From NCBI RefSeq assembly GCF_938046015.1, contig NZ_CALIXW010000039.1, positions 1-34,817 of the forward strand: a stretch of 34,817 nucleotides of DNA. Direction: 5' to 3'. How positions within the stretch are numbered: the first letter of the stretch is position 1; the number at the start of each line of letters is the position of its first letter. Source of the DNA: an uncultured Porphyromonas sp. (GTDB lineage: Bacteria > Bacteroidota > Bacteroidia > Bacteroidales > Porphyromonadaceae). Shown in pieces: positions 24,778 through 33,274 of the stretch. The position numbers and the translations under genes are program-made. The notes below the pieces were generated by a model. The model made no database searches and was not told the DNA's origin. It saw only the letters and a program-made list of their open reading frames with translations.

Positions 24778-26778
24778 ATGAGTCTACAAGATCGCGGGCA
24801 GAGGGACTGGCTGCAGGCCCTCGCGGCACAGTGTCGCCTCCTGGGGCTGCGCCTCATCGTGGCCATGGCCCTCTACAGCGCCGCGCGTGCCTTCTTCTAC
24901 CTATATAATAAGGACCTCTTGGATGTCTCCAGCGGGGCACAGCTTGGGCGGATGTTCGTGGGGGGATTGTACTTCGACCTCTCGGCGCTGAGCTATACGC
25001 ACGTCCTGCTCGGGGTGCTCAGCCTGCTGCCGCTGGCCTTCACCTTCCGCCGCGGCTACCAGCGCTTCCTCTCGGCACTCTACCTCACGGTGAATAGTCT
25101 GGCCCTCATCCTCAACCTCGGGGATGCGGTCTACTACCGCTTCACCTTCAAGCGTACGACGAGCTCGGTCTTCGCTGAGTTCAGTAATGAGAATCCGCTG
25201 CACTTCCTTCGCTTCTTCGTCGACTACTGGGGCGTGACGCTCACGGGGCTGGCGCTGATCCTGCTGCTGGTCGTCGTGGATAGGCGTCTCCCGCGCCCCA
25301 CGCAGCCGCCCCGCACGCGCCTCATCTCTTATAGGCTTGCGGGGAGCCTCGCGCTCGTCGTGACCGTAGCACTCGCCGTCATCGGGATGCGTGGCGGCTC
25401 GGCAGGGACGACGCGCCCCATCACGCTGAGCAATGCCGCCATCTACATCGAGCAGCCACAGCAGCGTGCGCTGGTGCTCAATACCCCCTTCTGCCTCATC
25501 CGCACGCTGGGCAAGGAGGCCCTGCCCGAGTACCGCTACTTCAGTGAGGCGGAGGCACGGCAGTACTTCGACCCTATCTATCGCCCTGGGGGGACGCCGC
25601 GCTCGGGGAGCTTCCGCGGGCGCAATGTGGTGCTCATCATCTGGGAGAGCTTCGCCCGTGAGTGGGTCGGGGGGCTCAATAGGGATATCCCAGGCTACCG
25701 TGGCTACACGCCCTTCATCGATAGCCTGATGCAGCGCTCCTATGTCTTCGAGGAGGCCTATGCCAATGGCTCCAAGTCCATCGACGCCATGCCCTCCATC
25801 CTCACCTCCCTACTCAAGCCCCGCAGCCCCTTCATCCTCTCGGTCTACTCGGGCAATGAGCTACCCTCGCTCCCAGCGCGTCTTGACTCGATGGGCTATA
25901 CGACGGCCTTCTTCCACGGTGCGCCCAACGGCTCGATGGGCTTTGACGCCTTCGTCAAGCAGGCAGGCGTCCGCCGCTACTACGGTATGACCGAGTACGG
26001 CCATGATGCCGACTATGACGGGCACTGGGGGATATGGGACGAGCCCTTCCTGCAGTATATGGCACGGGAGCTGACGCAGCTCCCCGAGCCCTTCTTCTCC
26101 ACGGTCTTCACCCTCTCCTCGCACCATCCTTTCCGCGTGCCCGATCAGTATAAGGGGCAGCTGCCCAAGGGTGAGATCCCCTACCACCAGAGCATAGCCT
26201 ACACGGATCTAGCGCTGCGGCGCTTCTTCGAGACTGCGAGCCGCCAGCCTTGGTATCAGCGCACGCTCTTCGTCCTCGTGGCGGACCACGCCGTGCCTGG
26301 GGTGCTGAGGGAGTACAAGACCTCGGCGGGCGCCTTCCGCGTACCTATTATCCTCTTCGACCCTAGTGGGGAGCTGCAGGGGCGTGAGGCTGAGGCCGTC
26401 GTCTCGCAGTCGGATATCTACCCCACGATCCTGGACCTAGTGGGGGATGAGCGGCCGATGATCGCCTTCGGCAGCAGCGTCTTCGATACGAGCCGCCCCC
26501 GCTTCGCCGTCAACTATATGGATGGGGTCTACCAGATGGAGGAAGGGCAGTGGCTGCTGCAGTACGATGGGGAGAAGGTGCTGGCGCTCTACGACCTCAA
26601 GCGTGACCGCCTGCAGCAGCACGACCTCAAGGGGCGCCCTGGGACGCCCGAGCAGGCGATGCTGCGCCGCCTGCAGGCCTACCTGCAGACCTACTCCCAG
26701 CGTATGCGGGAGAACAAGCTGACCCTCGTCGCACCGCTGGAGCCCACCGCTCAGGGCGCTCACACGCCCTCCCATTAG
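24778..26778 (+). CDS. LTA-synthase-like membrane sulfatase (alkaline phosphatase superfamily)
   Basis: The 666-residue protein has about five to six N-terminal membrane helices (about 24 to 204) and a large extracytoplasmic sulfatase-fold domain. That domain starts at NVVLIIWESF, where Glu 290 is the expected metal ligand. The nucleophile region NGSKSIDAMPSI places Ser 334 where LtaS has threonine. GHWGIWDEP and VADHAVPG are conserved metal-site blocks. In Gram-negative relatives these enzymes transfer phosphoglycerol or phosphoethanolamine to envelope glycolipids; the substrate here is unknown. It is the first gene of a probable four-gene transcript, with only 7 bp to the next gene. Confidence 0.88.
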   Translation: MSLQDRGQRDWLQALAAQCRLLGLRLIVAMALYSAARAFFYLYNKDLLDVSSGAQLGRMFVGGLYFDLSALSYTHVLLGVLSLLPLAFTFRRGYQRFLSALYLTVNSLALILNLGDAVYYRFTFKRTTSSVFAEFSNENPLHFLRFFVDYWGVTLTGLALILLLVVVDRRLPRPTQPPRTRLISYRLAGSLALVVTVALAVIGMRGGSAGTTRPITLSNAAIYIEQPQQRALVLNTPFCLIRTLGKEALPEYRYFSEAEARQYFDPIYRPGGTPRSGSFRGRNVVLIIWESFAREWVGGLNRDIPGYRGYTPFIDSLMQRSYVFEEAYANGSKSIDAMPSILTSLLKPRSPFILSVYSGNELPSLPARLDSMGYTTAFFHGAPNGSMGFDAFVKQAGVRRYYGMTEYGHDADYDGHWGIWDEPFLQYMARELTQLPEPFFSTVFTLSSHHPFRVPDQYKGQLPKGEIPYHQSIAYTDLALRRFFETASRQPWYQRTLFVLVADHAVPGVLREYKTSAGAFRVPIILFDPSGELQGREAEAVVSQSDIYPTILDLVGDERPMIAFGSSVFDTSRPRFAVNYMDGVYQMEEGQWLLQYDGEKVLALYDLKRDRLQQHDLKGRPGTPEQAMLRRLQAYLQTYSQRMRENKLTLVAPLEPTAQGAHTPSH

Positions 26779-26785
26779 CTGCTCG

Positions 26786-28144
26786 ATGAACGATAAGATC
26801 AAGGACCTCACGCAGGGCGACCTGCGCCGCCACCTCTATCAGCTGGCGCTGCCCATCATGGGCACCTCCTTCATACAGATCGCCTACAGCTTCACCGACA
26901 TGATCTGGCTGGGGCAGCTCAGCAGTAAGGCGCTGGCAGCGGTGGGCGCTGCGGCGGTCTTCTCCTGGATCGCTGCCTCTATCTCCCTGATTACCAAGAC
27001 GGGTAGTGAGGTCACCATCTCGCAGAGCGTCGGCGCTGGGCGGCTCGACGAGGCGCGTAGCTATGCCTCGCACAATGTGCTGATGAGCCTCCTCCTCGGC
27101 CTCGGGATGCTGCTCCTCTATGCAGCGCTCGCAGCACCGATGATCGATCTCTACCAGCTCGAGCCTGAGGTGCGCAGCGATGCCCTACATTACTTCTACA
27201 TCTCGCTCATCGGCTTCCCCGAGGTCTACCTCACGGCAGCACTGACGGGGCTCTACAATGCCATAGGCGACAGCCGCACGCCCTTCCGCATCTCCTGCGT
27301 GGGGCTGGTGGGCAATATGCTCCTCGACCCGCTCTTCATCCACACGTTGGGCTGGGGCGTCTCGGGGGCAGCGCTGGCGACCGTGACGAGTCAGGCGGTG
27401 GTCTTCGTCCTCTTCTGGCAGCGGGTGCGCCGCGACCGCCTCTTCGGCGGCTTCCCCTTCCTGGTGCGGCTGCAGCGTAGCTATGTGCTGCGCATCCTAC
27501 AGATCGGGCTGCCCGTGGCCTCGCTACAGGTGCTTTTCGCCTTCGTCAGTATCTACATGGGGCGCATGGTCTCCAGCCTCGGCGGGCATATCGGCGTGGC
27601 GACGATGACCTCAGGGGCACAGATCGAGTCGCTGACGTGGAATACCGCCAGCGGCGTCACCACCGCGCTGACCACACTCGTCGGGCAGAACTATGCCGCT
27701 CGGCGCCTGCCACGTGTCTACGAGGCCTTCCGCCGCGCGCTGACCTTCACCCTCTCGGTGGGGATCGTCGGGACGCTGCTCTTCGTCTTCCTTGGGGAGC
27801 AGATCTTCGCCTTCATCGTCCCCGAGCGGGCAGCCTATGAGGCGGGCGGCGTCTACCTGCGTATCGTGGGGCTGTCGCAGGCCTTCATGATGCTAGAGAT
27901 CACGGCGGGCGGGCTCTTCTACGGACTGGGGCGCACCTACGTCCCCGCCACGGTGAGCTTCGTCCTCACCTACCTGCGCATCCCTATGGCCCTCCTCTTC
28001 GCCTCCTGGGGCTGGGGGATCGAGGCCGTCTGGTGGGCCATCAGCCTCTCCTCGATCCTCAAGGGGCTGGTGATGCTCGGCTTCTATCTCTGGCAGCGCC
28101 AGCAGCATATCCGTCAGGCCGCAGCCCAGCTCGAGGGGCTGTAG
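26786..28144 (+). CDS. MATE family efflux transporter
   Basis: The 452-residue protein has about twelve membrane helices in two similar halves, the MATE layout. The first half starts LALPIMGTSFIQIAYSFTDMIWLG, a typical helix 1 region, and the second at about 228 (VLRILQIGLPVASLQVLF). Family members export drugs or metabolites in exchange for sodium or protons. The substrate cannot be predicted. It is 7 bp downstream of the LTA-synthase-like gene and 31 bp upstream of the MscS gene. Confidence 0.94.
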   Translation: MNDKIKDLTQGDLRRHLYQLALPIMGTSFIQIAYSFTDMIWLGQLSSKALAAVGAAAVFSWIAASISLITKTGSEVTISQSVGAGRLDEARSYASHNVLMSLLLGLGMLLLYAALAAPMIDLYQLEPEVRSDALHYFYISLIGFPEVYLTAALTGLYNAIGDSRTPFRISCVGLVGNMLLDPLFIHTLGWGVSGAALATVTSQAVVFVLFWQRVRRDRLFGGFPFLVRLQRSYVLRILQIGLPVASLQVLFAFVSIYMGRMVSSLGGHIGVATMTSGAQIESLTWNTASGVTTALTTLVGQNYAARRLPRVYEAFRRALTFTLSVGIVGTLLFVFLGEQIFAFIVPERAAYEAGGVYLRIVGLSQAFMMLEITAGGLFYGLGRTYVPATVSFVLTYLRIPMALLFASWGWGIEAVWWAISLSSILKGLVMLGFYLWQRQQHIRQAAAQLEGL

Positions 28145-28175
28145 GCAGGCCACACTCATCATTCCTTATATCCTT

Positions 28176-29096
28176 ATGAAGCTACTACTCCTTACCAGTG
28201 TGCTCCCTGCCGATACGGCTGCGGCGAGCAACATGCGTAGCGCGCTCGACACCGCTACGCAGCCCCTCAACCTCGATGTCAAGCGCTGGTTCGGCCACGA
28301 GCAGCTCGAGTCGGGGCTCAACGCCCTGATCAACTTCGGCCTGCGCGTGCTGCTCGTCCTGCTGCTCTTCTGGCTCGGGCGCATCGTCATCCGCCGCCTG
28401 CAGCGCCTCATCGATGGTATCCTCCGTCGCCGTCAGCTGGATGGTGTGGCCGTCACGCTGCTGGACTCGCTCTTCTCCGCCCTCTGCTACATCGCCCTCG
28501 GCCTCACGCTGGCGGGCATCCTTGGGGTCAAGTCCGTATCCTTCGCCGCCGTGCTCGCCTCTATGGGTCTGGCCGTCGGTATGGCGCTCAGTGGCCAGCT
28601 GCAGAACCTCGCCGGCGGGGTCATCATCATGGTCACCAAGCCCTTCGGCATCGGCGACTTCATCTCCGCCCAAGGCTCCGAGGGGACGGTGCGCGCCGTC
28701 AAGCTCTTCCACACCGAGGTGCTGACGCCCGATAATAAGACGACCTTCATACCCAACGGTGCCCTCAGCAGCAATGTCATCGTCAACTTCTCCCACGAGG
28801 GGCTGCGCCGCGTGGAGTGGATCATCGGCATCGAGTACGATGAGGACGTGACCCGCGTGCGTGGCGTCATCCAGAGCCTCCTCCAGCGGGACGAACGTAT
28901 CTTTACGAGCCCCGAGCCGACCATCGTCCTGCACCAACTCAATAGCAGCTCGGTCGATATCCTCGTGCGAGCCTGGGTAGCCTCGGGCGATCTCTGGGCG
29001 GTGTACTGGGACTTCAACGAGCGCGTCTACGCCACCTTCAATGAGCAGGGCATTGGCTTCCCCTTCCCGCAGCTGACGCTCCACCAGGGTAAGTAG
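28176..29096 (+). CDS. MscS-type mechanosensitive ion channel
   Basis: The 306-residue protein releases solutes during osmotic downshock. Helices lie at about 50-70 and 92-115, followed by the pore-lining helix, seen as GLAVGMALSGQLQNLAGGVI and rich in Gly and Ala. After it comes KPFGIGDFI, the MscS family hallmark, then the cytoplasmic vestibule with TFIPNGALSSN. The length is close to classical MscS. It lies in the same operon, 6 bp upstream of uvrB. Confidence 0.94.
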   Translation: MKLLLLTSVLPADTAAASNMRSALDTATQPLNLDVKRWFGHEQLESGLNALINFGLRVLLVLLLFWLGRIVIRRLQRLIDGILRRRQLDGVAVTLLDSLFSALCYIALGLTLAGILGVKSVSFAAVLASMGLAVGMALSGQLQNLAGGVIIMVTKPFGIGDFISAQGSEGTVRAVKLFHTEVLTPDNKTTFIPNGALSSNVIVNFSHEGLRRVEWIIGIEYDEDVTRVRGVIQSLLQRDERIFTSPEPTIVLHQLNSSSVDILVRAWVASGDLWAVYWDFNERVYATFNEQGIGFPFPQLTLHQGK

Positions 29097-29102
29097 CACG
29101 CT

Positions 29103-31127
29103 ATGGCCTTCCAGCTTACCTCCCGCTTCCGCCCTACAGGCGACCAGCCTCAGGCCATCGACGAGCTCGTCCGTGGCTTCAAGCAGGGTGTGCCCTTCCA
29201 GACGCTGCTCGGGGTGACGGGCTCGGGGAAGACCTTCACTGCGGCTAATGTCATCGCGGGCGTCCAGAAGCCGACGCTCGTGCTGAGCCACAATAAGACG
29301 CTGGCTGCGCAGCTCTACGCCGAGTTCAAGGCCTTCTTCCCCAACAACGCCGTCGAGTACTTCGTCTCCTACTACGACTACTACCAGCCCGAGGCCTACA
29401 TCGCGGCCTCCGATACCTACATCGAGAAGGACATGGCCATCAACGCCGAGATCGAGAAGCTGCGCCTCAGGGCGACGGCCTCGCTGCTCTCGGGGCGCCA
29501 GGACGTCATCGTCATCTCCTCCGTCTCCTGCCTCTATGGTATGGCCGACCCCAAGGCCTTCGAGGAGAAGATCATCCGCCTGAGCGAGGGCGACCACTAC
29601 AGCCTAGAGCAGTTCAAGCGTGACCTCGTGCTCAACCACTATGTCAATGACCGCATCACCTTCGAGTCGGGCTACTTCCGCGTCAAGGGGGATACGGTGG
29701 ACGTCTTCCCCGCGATCGAAGGCTTCGACGGCGTCGCCTACCGCGTGACCTTCTGGGACGGAGAGATCGAGCGCATCGCTTCCTTCGACCCCATCGGTGG
29801 GCGCGAGTACGGTCCTCTGTCGCGTCTCGTGATCCACCCCGCCAACCTCTTCGTCACGACCCAGGAGCAGGTCAATACCGCTGTGGGGCAGATCGACGTC
29901 GACCTCGGCGCGCGTGTGGCGGAGCTGGAGGCCGAGGACAAGCCCTACGAGGCCAAGCGGCTCTACGAGCGCACCACCTACGACCTGGAGATGATACGCG
30001 AGCTGGGCTACTGCTCGGGCATTGAGAACTATTCCCGCTACTTCGATGGGCGCAAGCCTGGCGAGCGCCCCTTCTGCCTGCTGGACTACTTCCCCAAGGA
30101 CTTCCTCCTTATTATTGACGAGAGCCACGTCACCGTCCCACAGATCCACGCGATGTATGGCGGAGACCGCAGCCGCAAGATCAGTCTTGTGGAGCACGGC
30201 TTCCGCCTGCCTGCCGCGCTGGATAATAGGCCGCTGACCTTTGAGGAGTTCGACAGCCTGACTCCGCGTATCCTCTACATCAGCGCTACGCCAGCCGAGT
30301 ACGAGCTGGCCAAGAGCGAGGGCGTGGTGGTCGAGCAGCTCATCCGCCCGACGGGTCTGCTGGATCCCATCATCGAGGTGCGCCCCACGGCGCATCAGGT
30401 GGACGATCTCGAGCACGAGATCCAGCTGGCAGTCGAGGCTGGGGAGCGCGTGCTGGTGACGACGCTCACCAAGCGCATGGCCGAGGAGCTCTCCGAGTAC
30501 CTGTTGCGCCACGGCGTCGCCTGCAGCTATATCCATAGCGACGTCAGCACCCTAGACCGCATACAGATCATGGAGGACCTGCGCGCGGGTAAGTACGACG
30601 TCCTCATCGGCGTCAACCTCCTGCGTGAGGGCCTAGACCTGCCCGAGGTAGCGCTGGTAGCGGTGCTGGATGCGGATAAGGAAGGCTTCCTGCGCTCGCA
30701 CCGATCGCTGACGCAGACGGCAGGCCGCGCAGCGCGTAATGTCCGTGGACGCGTCATCTTCTACGGGGACAAGATCACCGACAGCATGCGCCGCACCATA
30801 GAGGAGACCGAGCGCCGCCGTCGCAAGCAGATCGCCTACAACGAGGCACATGGCATCACGCCGCAGCAGATCGTCAAGAACAGCAGCTCCGTCTTCCCCG
30901 ATCGCAAGGGGGACGAAGGGCAGCCCGTGGCCTACATGGGGGCCGATCCTACGGCTGCCGTGCCCGATCCGCTGGAGGAGGTGCTGAGCGTGGACAAGCT
31001 CAAGAAGCTCGTCGAGCTCAAGCGCGCCGAGATGATGGCTGCCGCTGCCGAGCTTGACTTCATCGAGGCCGCGCGCCTGCGCAACGAGCTTCAGCTGCTC
31101 GAGGAGCGCGTCCGTCTGCTTAGCTAG
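29103..31127 (+). CDS. uvrB: Excinuclease ABC subunit B
   Basis: Damage-verification helicase of nucleotide excision repair, partner of UvrA and UvrC. The 674-residue length is normal. Walker A GVTGSGKT is at 37-44, the damage-probing hairpin region YYDYYQPEAYI at about 90-100, and the DEAD-like box in LLIIDESH. Helicase motifs VGVNLLREGLDLPEV and QTAGRAARN are visible. A C-terminal UVR coiled-coil ends in ELQLLEERVRLLS. It is the last gene of the operon that starts at 24778. The last 40 bp of the gene and 14 bp beyond are duplicated at 32074-32127. Confidence 0.98.
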   Translation: MAFQLTSRFRPTGDQPQAIDELVRGFKQGVPFQTLLGVTGSGKTFTAANVIAGVQKPTLVLSHNKTLAAQLYAEFKAFFPNNAVEYFVSYYDYYQPEAYIAASDTYIEKDMAINAEIEKLRLRATASLLSGRQDVIVISSVSCLYGMADPKAFEEKIIRLSEGDHYSLEQFKRDLVLNHYVNDRITFESGYFRVKGDTVDVFPAIEGFDGVAYRVTFWDGEIERIASFDPIGGREYGPLSRLVIHPANLFVTTQEQVNTAVGQIDVDLGARVAELEAEDKPYEAKRLYERTTYDLEMIRELGYCSGIENYSRYFDGRKPGERPFCLLDYFPKDFLLIIDESHVTVPQIHAMYGGDRSRKISLVEHGFRLPAALDNRPLTFEEFDSLTPRILYISATPAEYELAKSEGVVVEQLIRPTGLLDPIIEVRPTAHQVDDLEHEIQLAVEAGERVLVTTLTKRMAEELSEYLLRHGVACSYIHSDVSTLDRIQIMEDLRAGKYDVLIGVNLLREGLDLPEVALVAVLDADKEGFLRSHRSLTQTAGRAARNVRGRVIFYGDKITDSMRRTIEETERRRRKQIAYNEAHGITPQQIVKNSSSVFPDRKGDEGQPVAYMGADPTAAVPDPLEEVLSVDKLKKLVELKRAEMMAAAAELDFIEAARLRNELQLLEERVRLLS

Positions 31128-31141
31128 CCGCCCGTCCCGAG
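31088..31141 (+). repeat. Direct repeat 1: 3' end of uvrB
   Basis: 54 bp spanning the final uvrB codons, the stop codon and 14 bp beyond. It is repeated 986 bp downstream with two mismatches. It frames the ADP-ribosylglycohydrolase gene. Confidence 0.92.
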
Positions 31142-31245
31142 CTCTCCTTGTACTAGGTGTAAAGTTAGAGAAGACTGCACCCCTCGCGGAGTGAAGAGCT
31201 TCCTCCGTAGGCCTATTGTTCCACATTAAAGCAAAGTAAACGTAC

Positions 31246-32022
31246 ATGCTAGGCGCTATCATAGGTGATATCGTGGGCTCGCGCTTCGAGTTCCACAACC
31301 ACCGCTCTACAGACTTCGACCTCTTCTCCCCGCAGTGTGACTTCACCGATGACAGTATATGCACGGTGGCCGTGGCAGACGCGCTCGTGCAGGGGCTAGA
31401 CTTTGGGGAGGCCCTCCATCAGTGGTGTAGGCGCTACCCTGACCCTATGGGGAGCTATGGTGGGCGCTTTGCTCGCTGGGTCGCCTCCGATAATCCCCAG
31501 CCCTACGGCAGTCTGGGCAACGGCTCTGCCATGCGCGTCTCGCCCTGTGGCTGGCTGCCTGCGCTGGAGGAGGCGCTAGCTGCTGCCGAAGGCTCGGCGC
31601 TGCCTACCCACGACCATTCCGAGGGGATTAAGGGGGCCCAGCTCGTGGCGCACGCCATCTGGCTCCTACGTCACGGAGCGAGCAAGGCAGACATCCTCGA
31701 GCTCGCGGAGCAGCACTACGGCTACCGAGTCTCTGGGCAGAGCGTCGAGCAGCTCAGACGCACCAACGTGTTTGACGAGACTTGTCCAGGTACGATCCCT
31801 CCCGCCCTCTGCTGCTTCATCGAGAGCAAGGACTTTGAGGACGCTCTGCGGCAGACCGCCTCCATCGGGGGCGACACGGACACCCTCTGCGCCATCGTGG
31901 GAGGACTAGCCGAAGTGAGCTACGGCATCCCCGAGCAGCTCCAGCAGCAAGCCCTCGCTTACCTGCCCTCCGAGATGATCGCAGTCATCGACCAGTTCCA
32001 AGCGCTATACCAGACCCACTAG
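31246..32022 (+). CDS. ADP-ribosylglycohydrolase family protein
   Basis: The 258-residue protein has the family's two metal-binding signatures: FTDDS at 33-37 (Asp 35 and 36) and GGDTDT at 208-213 (Asp 210 and 212). It also has GNGSAMRVSP in the middle, a conserved substrate-pocket block. These enzymes remove ADP-ribose from proteins, nucleic acids or free conjugates, and some serve as immunity or antitoxin proteins against ADP-ribosyltransferase toxins. No toxin gene is adjacent. It lies between two direct repeats of the uvrB 3' end, with no recombinase, so it is probably inserted cargo. The target is unknown. Confidence 0.9.
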   Translation: MLGAIIGDIVGSRFEFHNHRSTDFDLFSPQCDFTDDSICTVAVADALVQGLDFGEALHQWCRRYPDPMGSYGGRFARWVASDNPQPYGSLGNGSAMRVSPCGWLPALEEALAAAEGSALPTHDHSEGIKGAQLVAHAIWLLRHGASKADILELAEQHYGYRVSGQSVEQLRRTNVFDETCPGTIPPALCCFIESKDFEDALRQTASIGGDTDTLCAIVGGLAEVSYGIPEQLQQQALAYLPSEMIAVIDQFQALYQTH

Positions 32023-32073
32023 AGGCCGCTGGTCTTAGGCTCTCCTGAGGAGTCGGATGACCGTGCGCCCTGC

Positions 32074-32127
32074 GCTCCAGCTGCTCGAGGAGCGCGTCCG
32101 TCTGCTTAGCTAGCCGCCCGTCCTGAG
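32074..32127 (+). repeat. Direct repeat 2: duplicated uvrB 3' end
   Basis: 52 of 54 bp match 31088-31141. It includes a non-functional copy of the last uvrB codons and stop. The original-looking uvrB terminator follows at 32148. Confidence 0.92.
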
Positions 32128-32147
32128 TAGCCTTCCCCCACTAAGTA

Positions 32148-32195
32148 CAGAGCCCCGAGCCCTATCCGTCGGATAGCGCTCGGGGCTCTGCTTTT
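32148..32195 (+). terminator. Intrinsic terminator, probably the original uvrB terminator
   Basis: A 13-bp stem (32148-32160 with 32178-32190), extended by CTATCC/GGATAG within the loop, then CTTTT (32191-32195). It lies 20 bp after the duplicated uvrB end. Confidence 0.85.
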
Positions 32196-32261
32196 GTGCT
32201 CCTTCGTTCGTGGAGCAAGCTCCTCGGACGTGGTCTAAGCTAGGCTACGCGCTAGGGGAGG

Positions 32262-32349
32262 CTAGGCTGAGGGATATCGGTCAGCTCGCTTATGGACGTC
32301 AGTCAGCCGCTTCACCGACGTCCGTCAGCGCTCTGAGGGATATCCCTCA
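32262..32349. repeat. Array F: four 22-bp palindromic units
   Basis: Units start at 32262, 32284, 32306 and 32328; the last has the perfect 16-nt palindrome TGAGGGATATCCCTCA. The final half-unit (32341-32349) is also the start of the 467-bp tandem repeat. Confidence 0.9.
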
Positions 32350-32807
32350 GAGCCGCCCTCATTGAGGGGGGAGACGCGCAAGATAGCCGTAGCACCATCC
32401 TCCGATAGAGAGGGTACACGAGCGGCTGCGTAAGCCCCAGCGGGGCGACCCCTTCACAGCCCAGGGTGAGGGAACGCTGCAAGCGTGACGGAACCCTGGG
32501 TCAAGCATACCCATGCACCTAGAGCCCTACAGGGGCGACCCTTAGTAGAAATAGGGGAGGGGACGCTGCACGATGCTGCCCACAGCGGTTTCCAAGGTCG
32601 CCCCTGTAGGGCTTCGTCTTCATTGGCTGTATCCTGCCCAGGGTTTGGTCGCCCTTTCAGGGCTGCGCACCCTGGGCTTTGGGTGGGTCGCCCCTATGGG
32701 GGCTTAACTCCACGGGTCGCTTGATGGATGGCTCGGGCAAGCATGTCTTGCTCTGCCAGGGCTAAGGGACGATCTCGCAGCCAGCCCTTTGAGTAGTTGA
32801 CTTGCTC
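32341..32807. repeat. 467-bp tandem repeat, copy 1
   Basis: Copy 1 of a direct repeat with period exactly 467 bp; copy 2 follows without a gap. Its start, TATCCCTCAG, is the right half of the last unit of array F. The core (32431-32706) is nearly identical between copies, while the flanks differ at many positions. Confidence 0.92.
32431..32706. repeat. Structured core element, copy 1 (276 bp)
   Basis: The ends are imperfect inverted repeats (TAAGCCCC..GGGGCGACCC and GGGTCGCCCC..GGGGCTTA). Inside are nested stems: CCCAGGGT/ACCCTGGG (32460-32467 with 32493-32500) over ACGCT/AGCGT; an 18-bp perfect stem (32523-32540 with 32596-32613); and GCCCAGGGT/ACCCTGGGC (32636-32644 with 32669-32677) over GCCCT/AGGGC. 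It may be a MITE-like element or a structured RNA. The 79-codon open frame inside is not credible as a gene. Confidence 0.7.
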
Positions 32808-33274
32808 TATCCCCCAGCGCCGCCCTCATTGAAGGGGCTGACGTGTAAGATAGCCGTAGCACCAGCCTCCGACAGAGGGGGCATACTAGCGGCTGCTTAA
32901 GCCCCAGCGGGGCGACCCCTTCAAAGCCCAGGGTGAGGGAACGCTGCAAGCGTGACGGAACCCTGGGTCAAGCATACCCATGCACCTAGAGCCCTACAGG
33001 GGCGACCCTTAGTAGAAATAGGGGAGGGGACGCTGCACGATGCTGCCCACAGCGGTTTCCAAGGTCGCCCCTGTAGGGCTTCGTCTTCATTGGCTGTATC
33101 CTGCCCAGGGTTTGGTCGCCCTTTTAGGGCTGCGCACCCTGGGCTTTGGGTGGGTCGCCCCTATGGGGGCTTAGCTCCACGGGTCGCTTGATGGATGGCT
33201 AGGGCAAGCATGTCTTGCTCCGCTAGGGCTAAGAGACGATCTCGCGGCCAGCCCTTTGAGTAGCTGATTTGCTC
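32808..33274. repeat. 467-bp tandem repeat, copy 2
   Basis: Begins TATCCCCCAG, corresponding to the start of copy 1, and ends directly before another TATCCCTCAG at 33275. Confidence 0.92.
32898..33173. repeat. Structured core element, copy 2 (276 bp)
   Basis: I see only about two changes from copy 1 between positions 33-276 of the element: one in an unpaired stretch (CACAGCCC to CAAAGCCC) and one in the loop of the GCCCT/AGGGC hairpin (TTC to TTT). All stems are kept. Confidence 0.7.

Noticed and set aside
25681..25695. GATATCC inside the LTA-synthase-like gene as an array unit
   Set aside because: It is a single match within coding sequence with no 22-bp periodicity.
28185..29597. Long minus-strand frame of 470 codons opposite mscS and uvrB
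   Set aside because: It is opposite two clear genes, is rich in Asp, Glu and Leu as expected for an antisense frame of high-GC DNA, and has no domain.
32485..33191. Two nearly identical 79-codon open frames (32485-32724 and 32952-33191)
   Set aside because: They lie inside the stem-rich repeat core, have no promoter or recognisable domain, and their identity is explained by the 467-bp duplication.
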